Below, piece after piece: positions 34,191 to 46,413 of a DNA stretch of 64,000 nt. Numbering within the stretch: position 1 is the stretch's first letter; each line of letters begins with the position of its first letter. Position numbers and translations under genes: made by a program. This stretch comes from Gautieria morchelliformis (lineage: Eukaryota; Basidiomycota; Agaricomycetes; Gomphales; Gomphaceae): the NCBI GenBank assembly GCA_015179125.1, contig WHVA01000271.1, positions 1 through 64,000 of the forward strand, given 5' to 3'. The notes under the pieces were generated by a model. It worked only from the letters and a program-made list of their open reading frames with translations, was not told the DNA's origin and searched no databases.

Positions 34191-35957
34191 ATGTCAGAGC
34201 GTCGAACCACAAGCGCCGGCCACGTCACAAGGCCGAACGAGAGTGAGCACCACACAGCAAGCCACTAATAAGACCAGAGCTGAGTTATTGCTGGAGCCCA
34301 ACATGGCAGTTCGCACAAAAGAGCAAGCGAGACAGTACCTAGACAAGCACGGGTACTACGCAAAGGAAGACCCGTTGTCAACGGAACACCTCAGCTACGT
34401 GCTGCTGTCCCTAGCGCATAACGTCAGCGGCAAGACCCTACAGGAAGGAGTGAGGGAGGTGGCAGTCCTGATGATGGAGGAGGCAGCGAGAATGGTGGGA
34501 GCGGCGGTTATGAGACACGTAGAGAGAAACCTAGAGCAGACCCTCTACAAGATTGAAAGGGCAACAGAGGATGCAAAAGAAGCTGCAGAGAGCGCAAAGG
34601 CGGCAATGGAAGGGGCCAGAAACGTCATCGAGCACATGAACAGCATGAGGCAGCAGAGCACACTAGAGGGAGAGACCGGAACGAGAGGGGCGACATATGC
34701 GGCCACACTCAGAGGTAATGTACCACTATCACATCTGAATAATTTAGCAAAAGCAAAAGCAAAAGCCAGACAAATACTGATAAACGCAGACCCACAAAGG
34801 GAGCAGGACACGCTCACCAGCTTGACAGAACAGGAATTAGTGGCCAAAGCGAGCGAGGCGATCAACAACTTAGAAGAAGACCACGAACGCACCGACATAG
34901 CTTTCATCGGAGCCAAAAAATTGGCCAATGGAGGGATAGTTTTCTATCTCGAAACGGAGAATGCAGTGAAGTGGGTACAAGACAACAGATGAACCTTCTT
35001 GAGCAAATTCAGCGGATCGGCCACCATAAAATATCGAACGCTATCGGTGATAGTCAAATACGTACCTCTCAGCCACTCACCAGACGTGATGGCGGAGATG
35101 AGAAAGATAGAACGGGACTCAAAGCTACCCGCCGGCACCCTCATATCTACCCGCTGGATAAAACCCCACACAGAAGGACGGCCGGACAGAAGACCGCCCA
35201 TATCATTGCAAAGATGACCACCACAGAGTCGGAAAACCAGTGCATAAGGGACGGGCTTATCATAGCTGGGAAAAGAACGTGGGCTCGGAGAATGAAAAGA
35301 GAACCACGAAGATGCTTAAAATGCCAGAAATACAACGCGCGACACTTGGCAGCAGAGTGCGAGAGTCGAGACAAATGCGGCACATGCGGAGCAGAACACA
35401 AAACAGCAGAATGCGAGGAGAGCGACCCGAGCAACTTCAGATGCGTAAATTGCGACACAACCGGCCACGCATCATGGGATAGAACGTGCCCAGTCTTCAA
35501 AGCGGCGTGCGAAGCGGCAGAGAAAAGCGACCCACAGCACACGTACCGATTCTTCCCAGACGAAAACCCCTGGACTTGGGAGCAACAAGGGGAGGCCGAG
35601 AGAACAGTAGACGCAGGAGACTTGCTAAAACATGTCAGGGAACAGGAAGAGAGGAGGTGGCGAACAGCCGAGGCGGAAGCCCACATGGGAAGACAGATGA
35701 TGGACAGAGGCGGCGAAGAACAACGGACGGAACTGAACTACTCAACACGAAGAGGACGAATGGAAAGCCGAGGGAATGGAAGGGGCAAAGGGCGAGGGAC
35801 AAACCCAAGAATAGGGCACATGGATCAAGGGTGGCAGGAGAGAGAACAGGGAGAAGGAAGGCAGAGTCGGCTAGACGATTACGGGATAGGAACACACCGC
35901 GAACAGACGCAGACAGGACAGCCCCACAACAACAACAACACACCGATCCCACAATGA
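34191..35957 (+). pseudogene. LINE copy 4 ORF1, damaged
   Basis: The family start ATG is at 34191, but about 2 nt are missing just after it, so the downstream frame (34243-34992) opens at a secondary ATG. That frame carries the N-terminal block and coiled coil, FIGAKKL near 34910, and a TGA at 34990-34992 where copy 1 has Arg. Further frame changes follow near 35160. The zinc-knuckle region (35310-35500) and an Arg/Gly-rich tail are in the frame ending at 35957. The terminal TGA overlaps the ORF2 ATG as ATGA (35954-35957). Confidence 0.87.
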
Positions 35958-38900
35958 GTAGAGATGAACAACAGATCAAAAATTTGAGAATCAGACAACA
36001 AAACGTGAACAAGTCACTCACCCCTACGGCGGAAATGCTATCTAAGTGCACGCCTGATCACTACGATATCCTCGCAATCCAAGAACCATACATTGATTTC
36101 CTGGGAAATTCTAGGGCCACACACAGCTGGTACTCGATATACCCGAAGACGCACTTCCAGAACGGAGGGGCAAGAACGAGATCGATGATACTGATAAGCA
36201 AAAAGATCGCAATGAGCGCATGGGGGGCGATGGAGGTAGGATCGCCGGATGTCACGGAGATAAGTATCAAGACGAGCACGGGTAAAGTATGGATATATAA
36301 CATATACGCAGACTGTGCACAGTCGGACAGCATAAGGGCCGTGCGGAAGCACATACAAGAAAAAGCGGCGGAAGGAGCCACACAAGGAAGACAAGCGGAG
36401 GGAATGCTATGGCTAGGGGATTTCAATAGGCACCACCCGCTATGGGACGAGCTACACAATTCGCACCTGTTCACCAGGGCCAACCTCGACAAGGCACAGG
36501 TATTGCTGGATGCCATAGCGGAGCAAGGGATGCATATGGCACTGCCTAAAGTGCCGACCCTCAAAGCGATGGCCACGGGAAATCACACCCGAACAGATAA
36601 CGTGTTCGCCTCAGCTTCGCTAGTAGAGAGACTAATCAGCTGCATGACAGTGCCGGAAGAACGCCCACCAAAAACCGATCACTATCCCATAGACACCCAG
36701 TTAGACCTCACAGTCACGACCGCCACGCACAGCCCAAAACACAACTACAGGCAGGTGGATTGGAAGGCATACAACAAAGCACTAGAAACGAGGTTGGGGC
36801 AAGCTATGGAAAACACAACCCCGATAGATCAGCGACAGTTCCATACCCATCTAAAGGCGCTCACCACAGCTATTTATGACACCACTGAAGAGCTAGTGCC
36901 GAAGAGCAAACCCTAGCCGTACATGAAACGTTGGTGGTCGCTCCAGCTGACTCAGAAGAGGAACGAAACGAGATGCTTGGGAAGAAGGGTGTACGCCAAG
37001 AGAAACGACCCGACGCACCCCTCACATGAGGAGTACAGAAGCGCCAGAAACAGTTATGCGGGAGCAATAGAAGGCTCGAAAAAAGAGCACTGGGCCGACT
37101 TCCTCGCGAACATTGACCAAAAGACGGTGTGGACGGCGCACAGGTACGCCTCGGTGGGAATATCGGATGGAGGGATGGCAAGGGTGCCGATGATGGTAGC
37201 GCAAAAGGACGGCAGCACGAGACAGGTGGCGGAGACGAACGAACAAAAGGCAAACATGCTCTTCGACACGTTCTTCCCGAAAACAAGAGACAGAATGGAA
37301 CAAATCCCAGAGGATTACAATTACCCGCCACCGGCATTCAAATACCAGCCAATAACCGATGTACAGATACGAAGAGCAGTAGACAGGCTCAATCGGTTCA
37401 AGGTGCCCGGAGAAAACGGTATCCCTAATGAGCTCATAAAGCAGTGCATTGACGTTCTCCTACCATACATAGGTCCCCTCTTCCAAGTGACATTCGACCT
37501 CGAGGTATACCCAGCCGGATGGAGAGATTCCATCACCTAAGTCCTGCGCAAACCAGGGAAAGCCGATTACACGGTCCCAGGCGCTTACAGACCTATAGCC
37601 CTGCTTGACACGATAGGAAAGGTACTGTCAGTGTGTGTCGCAGAGGACATCAGGAAAATGGCAGAAAAATGCCGACTGCTACCAGATAACCACTTTGGAT
37701 GTAGACCAGGCAGAACGACTACGGACGCCATACACTACGTGGTAGGACAAGCGAAGGACGCTTGGAGGAGAGGAAATGTGCTGGGAATATTGTATCTGGA
37801 CATAAAGGGGGCTTTCCCTACCATTGTACTAGAAAGACTGACTCACAACATACGTAGGAGAGGAGTACCGCGCGAGTACACGGACTGGATACACAGGAAG
37901 GTCCAAAACAGGCTCACAGTCGTCAGCCTGGACGATTATACCTCAGCGACCAGGCCCATAGAGCGGGGCATGGACCAGGGCTGCCCCCTCTCAGCAATCG
38001 CATATCAATTTTACAATGCAGATCTCATTGACATCGCACAGAACAAGAGGGGAGAAGGCTGCGTGGGGTTCGTGGATGACACGACCCTAACAGCAGAAGG
38101 GAAGGACCCACCTGAGGCATTCAGAAAGCTGACAGAAATGATGGAAAGACCGGGAGGAGCATACGACTGGGCGAAACAGCATCAATGCCAATTCACAGTG
38201 GAGAAATTCGGGCTGATGGGGCTCACCAGAAGAAGAGAAAAAGACCCAGCGAGACCGTGGAAAACCAAGCCAATGACGAGGCCATTGATAAAGATAGGGA
38301 GCCATGTAGTGCGGCCCACAGAAACTCACAAATTCCTGGGGGTGATAATGGACCAGGAATTGAGGTTCAAAGAACACGTCAACTACACTCTGAAGAAAGG
38401 GGAAGCATATGTGGGGCAGTACAAGAGACTAGCAAAACCATCAAAGGAATACTAGCTAAGTACATGCGGACATACTATCTAACTGTCGCGATCCCAAGGA
38501 TGTTATACACTGCTTACGTCTTCCTCACGCCAGAGACAAACAGAACTAAAGGCACCAAGGGCTATGTGAACAAACTAGCCAGGATCCAGAGGCAGGTCGC
38601 TCTAGACATCACAGGAGCGCTCAGAACCACGGCTACAGAAACGCTCGACGCACACGCCGACCTTCTACCGTTCCCACTGCTAGTGACCAAGATAGTGCAC
38701 AGAGCTGCAGTACGACTAGCGTGCTTTCCCCAGAGTCACCCGCTAGCAGAGAGAACGAGGAAAGCAGCTAGGAGGTATGTCAAACGCCATAGATCCCCTC
38801 TCCACGAGATGATGCACGCTTTCGAGCTAAACCCGGACATGATGGAGAAGATCCATACGGTAGTGCTTGGGCCCAAATGGGCTCCAGAATTCAACGCAAG

Positions 38901-39938
38901 GATCCCACCATCCAAGGAGCAGGCAAAGGAAGAAATAGATAGCGACGAGGCAGAGGTAGTCATATACACGGACGGGTCATGTATAGAGGGTGGAGTAGGG
39001 GCCGCCGCGGTATGTACAGAAACGGAAGGGAATGCAGGTCAGCGAGGCTATACATGGGCCCAGAAAACGAGCACACCGTTTTCGAAGCGGAGCTGGCAGG
39101 TGCAGCCATAGGGGCAAAGATGCTCAACATGGAACGGGGAGAGAGATACACCATCGCCCTGGACAATCAAGCGGCCATACAGACAACCAGGAAGGAGCGC
39201 GCGATCCCCAGTCAATATCTCATCAACGCAGTTCACAGACAGATTCAAGGCGTAGTACAACAACAGCCGGGGGTCAAAGTCACGATGAGATGGGTACCGG
39301 GGCACGAAGGGGTAGCAGGGAACGAGAGGACAGATGAGGAGGCAAAGAAGGCGGCGAGCGGAAAGACCAGCGAGGAGAGGGACATACCGATCGAGTGTCG
39401 GGGAATAATGCCAACAAGCAGAGCGGCAGAGGTCCAGAGGCATAACACGAGCCTAAAGCAGAGAGCGAGGGAAATCTTTGCTAAGTCACCCAGAGCCATG
39501 CGAGCGCACGATATTGACCCCACCATGCCGTCAGCAGCTTTCGCGAAGATCACGAAGAACATGCCGCAAAAACAGGCCAGCCTGCTCGTACAGTTGAGGA
39601 CGGGACACATACCGTTGAACAAATACCTGTACAAGATAGGGAAGGCGGAATCACCCTCGTGTCCAGCATGCGGGAACGCACAAGAGACGGTACAGCACTA
39701 TCTGTTCCAGTGCAGGGCATACAAGAAGCAGAGGGAAAGGCTGGAAAACAAGCTAAAACAAGGAGCGAGATCTCTAAGAACGCTGCTGGGCGGACACAAA
39801 GCATTGGAGCATCTATTTGGGTACATACAGGACACGAAAAGATTCGAGAACCAATACGGGGATGTCGCACTACCACCGGCGAAAGAGGACACAGGAAGAA
39901 GAACAGGCGGACAACAGCGCAGGGAGAGAAGGCGCTAA
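35954..39938 (+). pseudogene. LINE copy 4 ORF2, endonuclease-RT-RNase H, damaged
   Basis: The endonuclease (AIQEPYIDF near 36076, LGDFNRHHPLW near 36415) and RT N-terminus are open to a TAG at 36914-36916. A TAA at 37538-37540 interrupts RT motif SITKVLRKPG. The RT core is open at 37631-38455 (YLDIKGAF near 37794, GFVDD near 38070). Frame changes occur near 38445 and near 39010, the latter inside RNase H just after VIYTDGS. The last frame (38979-39938) holds the rest of RNase H (HEGVAGNERTDEEAKKAA) and the terminal zinc finger near 39660-39715. Confidence 0.9.
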
Positions 39939-40120
39939 ACACACACCTGGCCCACGAAGGCACGGAAACGCTTGAGGCAATGCCTCTTGAGCATACGCAG
40001 AGAATAGAGGTCCAAAGGAGAGGTGGGCTACACGCCAGAAATAAAATGTACATACCGTCTTACATAGGACGCTGCCCCAAAAGATGTAAAATTGGAAAAA
40101 AAAAATTTTTAAAGTCTCGG

Positions 40121-40672
40121 TTGCCAGATAGACTCACAGGCTATGATCTCCACGGATGAATGCGCGTACACGGGACGACGACCAATGCGGGCTACTGCCT
40201 CTCCTGGTGGTGTGTGTAGGATCGACTCACACCACCGAACGACGCAGTCTTATAGTCCCACACCTCAATCTCACATGAGTTGAACTTGGGGGAGCCCTGG
40301 GCGTATCCACGCCTATGTGGCGAGGGGTTGTGTTCGTCATTGCACCTAGGTATCGTTCTATTAATATGGCATCATGAGGTCTCAGAAGGCCTTGCTGAAT
40401 CATTGCATGCTCTGCAGGTACTTGAAAAGGGGCGGCACCGTCTCGCTCGCAGGGCCCTGCCCGGTTTTTTGCTCCTCTGCGCAGCACATATCCCCACTCC
40501 CCTCGCTTGAGGCCTCTTGCTGCTTTCTTGGATTCATTTTCCGTTCGCTCGTTGCTTGCCATGCCTGCGTAGAAAAACTTCTCACCCTCTACCACGATCG
40601 TGTAGGCTAAATACTATTACTTAGGCTGTAAAATTTTATCTAATGTATACATCTCCTAGCTACTATAGTGTA
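40121..40672. other. Short region without recognised gene
   Basis: It lies between LINE copy 4 and the minus-strand copia. Both strands have open frames (for example 40595-40227, -) but no recognised domain. Confidence 0.45.
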
Positions 40673-40677
40673 TTAAC

Positions 40678-40915
40678 TGAAAATGTCTTTGCGCTAAAGA
40701 CAGTTATCTCAGTGAATGGCAGTTTCACTGAGTATATAGTTAAGTACCTAAAGACAGTTATCTATGGGGATATTGTAAGTAAACTGTCTGTCCAACGACA
40801 GGTAAGTCTCACCTCAGTGAACGGCAGTTTCACTGAGGTGCGACGATATTCTAGCGAGATTATATAATAGCGTCATGGTCCGTGCGTTCTCTGCTTACTA
40901 ACACTAACGCTAACA
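40678..40915 (-). repeat. 3' LTR of the minus-strand copia
   Basis: 238 bp, TG...CA in element orientation. It contains two hairpins of the form CTCAGTGA-N-TCACTGAG (near 40709-40731 and 40813-40837) and a repeated CTAAAGACAGTTATCT motif. Confidence 0.95.
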
Positions 40916-40925
40916 CTCCCCCTTA
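40916..40925 (-). promoter_or_regulatory. Polypurine tract of the minus-strand copia
   Basis: On the minus strand AAGGGGGAG directly precedes the 3' LTR. This is the expected primer for plus-strand DNA synthesis. Confidence 0.85.
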
Positions 40926-43900
40926 AGCTGAACGCACTCCAACGGACATTCGAAGGCGAGCGAGCTGTGGAGCCGGCAGGGCCTTCGTGAGCATGTCCGC
41001 TGGCATGTCAGCGGTAGGGCAGTAGTCGATGGAGATCAGGCCGCGTTTGACCACATCGCGTATGAAATGGTATCGTACGTCGATATGTTTGGTGCGTGCC
41101 TTGAACTGATCGTTTTTCGAGACTGATATCGCTGACTGGTTGTCGCAGTACATGGTGACGGGCTGTGTGAGAGGACGGGCGATTTCAGCGATGAACATGC
41201 AAATCCACAGGCTTTCTTTTGTTGCGTGAGTGGCGGCTATGTATTCTGCTTCCGTTGTGGATAACGTGACAACTGACTGCTTCTTCGAGCTCCAGGAAAC
41301 GACACCTCCGTCTATGGTGAACACGTAGCCGGATATCGAATATCGATGGTGCTGTGAGGCTCCATCAGCATCCGAAAACCCTTCGAGTCCGGTGTGTTCT
41401 TGTTTTCCTGGTTTCGCCCATGTCCACCGATTCCTGACACTGATCACCAGCTTCTGGTCGATCATTCCTTTCAGGTAACAAAAAACTCGCTTCACCTCTT
41501 CCCAATGAGGCCGTCCCGGATTCTGCATGAACTGCGACAGAAACGTGACGGCAAACATGATGTCCAGCCTCGTCCCTAGAGCTGCGTACATTAGGGATCC
41601 CATGGCTTCGCGGTATGGGACTCCCTGGACGGCTTCGTAGTGGCGCGGCATGTTGAGGACAGGAATTATAGGCAGTAGGTATGGACTTGTTATTCAAAAG
41701 AATAGACTAGAAATCTAGAAATCAATTCACTCTCTCAGTGAATTTAGTGGTCACTGTAAATATATTATACACTACCTAGAAATCAATTCACTATAGAGGA
41801 TTTCTAGGTCAATAAATGCAAAGACTACTAGACTAATTTACTTGCCTCTCTCAGTGAATTTAGTGGTCACTGAGAGAGGGGGAAATGTGTTCCACTGCGC
41901 ATGTACTACTACCCGGCCCTTTAGCGCCCAAGAGCTCGCGCGTCGAAGTCATTTCAGACTCCGCTGGGTGCAGCCGCTTGTGAAAGTAGGAATAACAAGA
42001 TGAAATAGAGAGATAAGGAATGAGTGGAAAATTTCGAAAATAACCAGAGAAATGGATGCATAATACAAGAACAATGTGAGAAGAAATTGGAAGGCCACAC
42101 AACAAATTGGATATATTATGCTTGATTTTGGTGCAGGAGCATAAATGCACCCAACACGGCATTACAGGGCATTGGGCTAGGCTCAACTTGTGATGCGGGT
42201 CGAGTGGGGTCGACAGGCCCTTTGCATCTTGTAGTCCGAATCTTTCAAGTATCTTTGTGATATACGCGTGCTGCGAAAATGCTATCGTTTGAGCCTTCCT
42301 GTCCCTTGCGACTTCGATGCCTAGCATCCAATGTAGGTCGCCTAGATCTTTGATTTTGAGCTCCTGGCTAAGCTCCAACTTAAACTTGCGGATTATTTCT
42401 CTCGTGCTTCTGGCAATAGTCATGTCATCGACATCTGCAGCAACGAGTAGTGTGCTATTGTCTTCATGCTTAAGGAATACGGCATGTTCAACCCGGCATC
42501 TCCTAAACCGGAGTTTGAACATGATCGCGCACAGGTGGTCGTACCACTCGTGCCCGGACTGTCTCAGTCCGTAGATCGCTCGATTTAGGAGGCATACGTG
42601 GTTCTCTTTGCCTTGAACCTCGTATCCTCTGGGCTGGCGCATGTAGATGGTCTCCCTCAGCCGTGCATTGAGGTAGGCTCCTTCCACATCTGTCTGCTCC
42701 AATTCCCAATCATTTCTGACCGCCAGAGCCGCAATGATCCGGATCGCTGAGAGCTTCGCTGTCGGCGCGAAGGTCTCATTGTAGTCTATGCCTTCGACTT
42801 GCGTGAACCCCTGGGCGACGACTCTACTTTTGCGGTTGACAAGGTTGCCGCTCGCGTCGTGTTTATAGTGGAGGACAATTTGACTTCCAACGATGTTCGC
42901 GTCCTTAGGTGGCTCTACCAGTACCCAGGTGCCAACCTCTTTGTGCTGTTTCAGCTCCTTTTTATTGACGCGTCCCATTCTAGCCAATCGTCGAGTTTTC
43001 TAGCTTCTTCGACGTTCTTGGGGTCGTTTCCTGCGCTCTGTGCTGCCATCATCGCGTACTCCATATACTCCCCCTTGAGTTCGGTGTCGTCACAGTCCGA
43101 ATCGACGGTGCACTCGGAATCATGGAGGGCTGCAATGGCAGCAGTCTCCCTGGAGTCTTGGGGTGGGATCGGCATGCCACGCAGATACACAGGTGCGTTC
43201 GCACGTCCGGAGCTTGCGCCCTGGCCCTGAGCGATATCGCGGACATACGCTGACGGTTTGTGTATTCTATGTCCGCGCCCTTGCTCAGGTTCCATTGCAG
43301 GTTCAGGCGCCTCGAAACCTTCGAGCGGGTCTGCTTGCGGTGTTTGCGGATGCGGAGGTAGCTCTTTGCTGGTATCTTCTTGCGGTAAGCCATGACTTTG
43401 GTTTGGAGCAACACGCTGACTGCACTGTGTGCTCTTCCCCTCGTTCTCGGCCAATACATCACTCAGACCAACGGTGACGTTATTATCGAACGCAATATTG
43501 TGTTCGTCTGTCACTTGTTGTTTCCCCGGCCAATAGACTCAGTGAGCTAGACTTTGCCTGCTATACCCAACCCAGCGTCCTTCGTCCGCCTTCACATCAA
43601 GTTTCCCGTGATCCTCCTTCAGCACCCAGACCTTGGCGCCCCATTCTGGTAAGTTAGACAAATCCGGTTTTTTGCTGAACATGAGCTCATAGGGGGTTTT
43701 CCCATCCAATTGGTACGTGGATGTGCGGTTTTTGAGCCAAACCGCGTGCTGAACGGATTCTGGCCATAGAAACTTGGGTAAGTCGGCTGCGTAGTGCATG
43801 GCGCGTACATGCTCGATCAATGTGCGGTTCAGGCGTTCTGCTATGCCATTCTGTTCGGGCGTATCATGGACGGTAAGACTTCAGACTATTCCCTTCGACT

Positions 43901-45719
43901 TCAGATGCTGATCGAACTCCTCGGATAGATATTCTCCCCCTCAATAACTTTGAAGTCGTTTGACTTTCCCGCCATGCTGTGTCTCTATCCAAGCCTCGTA
44001 CTGCTTGTAGAAAGTAAGTACTTCACTTTTCCTTTTCATTGGTTTGACGTGTGACCAGCAAGTGAAATCATCGGTAAAGGTGACAAAGTATTCTCTCCCA
44101 TCATAGCTCTGAGGTGTGGTAGGTCCCCATACGTCGCTATGTATTTTTTCACCGAGCTTTGTAGCTCGCAGCCCTATCCTTTCCCTAGGAATAGGTTTGC
44201 GCATCATTTTCCCTTGCGTGCAAGAGGTACAGAACGTAGGTACGCTCTTCTTATCTACCTCGATGCCGGTGATGACACCTCTGATTAAGAGGCTTTTTAT
44301 GGCGCGCGGGGAGATGTGACCCATCCGGCGATGGAGCTCGTCGATGGTGAGGGTTTTTTTCACGGAATTGACTGATTCTACTGGTGATCCATGTTCCACT
44401 TTGTACAGTCCATCTTTGAGCGGTATCTTGCCCACAGTCATGCCTTTTGCGTCTCGAATCATGCAATGCTGGTCGCGTAGCAATACGGTGAATCCAGCTT
44501 TATCACATCGCACTAGTGATATCAATGTGAATGCCAAGTCCTGGCAATAAAGTACGTCCTTCAGCGTTATGTGAGTCATTGTTTTCCCATTCGGGATGAC
44601 AACACGCATGTCTCCAACGCCGGTCGCGGTGAAGATCGTCTGTTCGGCTGCGGCAATTCTTCGGGGTGGGATTTCTTTGAAGGTAGTGAACCGATGGCGA
44701 TCCGGGGACATGTGAGTCGAGGCTCCCAAGTCGTAGACGTCGACTTCGGTTCCTTTGTGCTTGCTACTCTCCCGAGAGAGTATGTGACCGGCGAATGTGG
44801 TGGTGAAGGCCCACTCGCTGTCCTCGGTCACAGCATTTACTGACTCGCTCCCCTTCTTTTTATCGCCGTCCTTCTCCTTTTTCCCTTTTGATCTACAATC
44901 AGCTTTTATATGCCCCCTTTTTCCACATTTCCAGCATTCAATGTCTGATTTCCCGGCATTGTTAGAGCTGTTGGTACGTCTGCCTTTTCCACAACCCTTC
45001 GCGACTGTGAGTGCGCTCTCGGTAGCCTTGAGCTGCCGTTCCTCGATCTTGAGCCGCTCGAATTCGTCCAGTAGACTCTGAACGACCGTATCGGGTGTGA
45101 GTGTGACTTGCGCGTGCGTAGCTGACAACGAGATAGTGTTGATGAATGGTCGGTACCCTTTTGGCAACAATCCTAGAATCACGGTGACAAGGTCGTCGTC
45201 GGTAAGGCCTGCATCCATTCCAGCTAACTGCTCTTGTTTCATGAGAGCTTCGAGGTGGGTGCGAACATTCGACTCGTCCTCACACTTCATCTTGTACATC
45301 CTGCGCCGTATATCGACCTTGACCGTGAGAGCTCTACTCTCATGCTTTGCACATATCGCCTCCCAGATTTCCTTCGCTGAACTGAGCTTCCGAACCTCTA
45401 TCAAGAGTGAGTCCGGTATTGTCGTGAAGATCTGTGCAGTAATTAAGGCCTCGCGTTGGTGATATTCATCCCAACGCTTCTCTGCCCTCTCGAGTGCCTG
45501 CTCATCGTCCTCATCCAGGACCTGGTTTGGAGGGTACGTCGGGATCGGGGCTGGTATCCGAGCTGTGCCATCGAGGTGTCGTAGCACACCCTTGTTTGCC
45601 GCGAGGGTAGCCCTCGTCTGTATCTTCCACGTTACCCAGTTCGACCCATCCCGGGCGAGCTTGGGAACTGTGAAGGACTTTGCGCCGCTGGTAGGTACTA
45701 TACTATCAGCGGGGCCCAT
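40923..45719 (-). pseudogene. Copia Gag-Pol polyprotein, interrupted by stops, a frameshift and a solo LTR
   Basis: It starts at ATG 45719. A 592-codon frame (45719-43941) encodes Gag with zinc knuckle CWKCGKRGHIKADC, an aspartic protease with VYDLGAST (family norm D-S/T-G, here DLG), the GAG-pre-integrase HHCC region (HRRMGHIS, CTSCTQGK) and the start of the integrase core (HSDVWGP). TGA codons follow at about 43942 and 43878, and another near 43541; each can be read as CGA to TGA. The integrase C-terminus and linker (43514-42951) lead, after a frameshift near 42960, into RT (42987-42157), with QTDVEGAYL and ADVDDMTI. The solo LTR separates RT from RNase H (41650-40923: SGYVFTIDGG, STTEAEYIA, CDNQSA). 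Confidence 0.92.
41651..42156 (-). mobile_element. Solo LTR (family TGTTGGGTGC), TSD CGGCA
   Basis: 506 bp, minus orientation, flanked by CGGCA at 41646-41650 and 42157-42161. It splits the copia RT exactly, and the reading frame rejoins if it is removed. It is closely similar to 56433-56930 and to 63063-63545. Confidence 0.95.
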
Positions 45720-45723
45720 AACC
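45711..45723 (-). promoter_or_regulatory. Primer-binding site, complementary to an internal tRNA segment
   Basis: On the minus strand the bases after the LTR are GGTTATGGGCCCC. This is complementary, with one G:U-type difference, to the anticodon stem-loop of initiator tRNA-Met (GGGCTCATAACC), as in Drosophila copia, rather than to a tRNA 3' end. The copia at 49707 has the same site. Confidence 0.7.
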
Positions 45724-45961
45724 TGAAAATGTCTTTGCGCTAAAGACAGTTATCTCAGTGAATGGCAGTTTCACTGAGTATATAGTTAAGTACCTAAAGA
45801 CAGTTATCTATGGGGATATTGTAAGTAAACTGTCTGTCCAACGACAGGTAAGTCTCACCTCAGTGAACGGCAGTTTCACTGAGGTGCGACGATATTCTAG
45901 CGAGATTATATAATAGCGTCATGGTCCGTGCGTTCTCTGCTTACTAACACTAACGCTAACA
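45724..45961 (-). repeat. 5' LTR of the minus-strand copia
   Basis: 238 bp, same as the 3' LTR. It drives transcription leftward. Immediately inside it (45723 downwards) is the primer-binding site. Confidence 0.95.
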
Positions 45962-45966
45962 TTAAC

Positions 45967-46413
45967 ACCTACTGCGACGAAACTACAAGCCCAGGTGTCG
46001 AACTTAACGCGTCGACCAATGGTGGTCGGGGACAAGGTTACCCTATCTCTCGAGCGACGGCGACCAGGAGCCTAGAATAAACCAAACTCTATAATCAGGG
46101 CCGTATATTACAGGAAATCTCGACAGACGCGACTTCCCCCAAACAGGCTGACCCTGTGGCTGTTACATAAAAAAGGTAACGCGCGCGGGCGGGACGAAGA
46201 TGACGAGCTATCTAATATGGCACTCCCATTACTGTGCCTTAGATATTTATTCACACACAGTATATGTGCTTAACCGTAATTATCGACGGTCATGCCGTTG
46301 TCAGGCCTCCAGGTTTTTAGTCGCTTTTCTTCGGCGCCCCCACCGCAAACTGCTCCACGATGGCCCCAATGATGCTTCCAATCATCCATGGCCTTCCCTA
46401 CCCCTTCCCAAGG
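45967..46413. other. No recognised gene
   Basis: Target DNA of the copia element. It contains no open frame with a recognisable motif. Confidence 0.45.

Larger units (their letters stand above)
34047..40108 (+). mobile_element. LINE copy 4, full length, 12-bp target-site duplication
   Basis: The duplication TTAAAGTCTCGG flanks it at 34035-34046 and 40109-40120. The 5' UTR starts GAGCTTTCTCACACCTACC. The 3' UTR has the family end block (CCGTCTTACATAGG near 40052) and a short A tract at 40096-40105. All domains are present, and the copy is closest in sequence to copy 1. Confidence 0.95.
40678..45961 (-). mobile_element. Ty1/copia element with identical LTRs, TSD TTAAC, split by a solo LTR
   Basis: Two 238-bp LTRs (40678-40915 and 45724-45961) look identical base for base. 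A perfect duplication TTAAC lies at 40673-40677 and 45962-45966. The element is 5284 bp including a 506-bp solo LTR inserted at 41651-42156. Identical LTRs mean recent insertion, yet the coding region has several stops, so it probably copied itself as an already defective RNA in trans, or decayed quickly. Confidence 0.96.

Noticed and set aside
34243..34992. LINE ORF1 start at 34243
   Set aside because: The ATG used by the other copies corresponds to 34191. The later ATG only opens the frame because of a small deletion.
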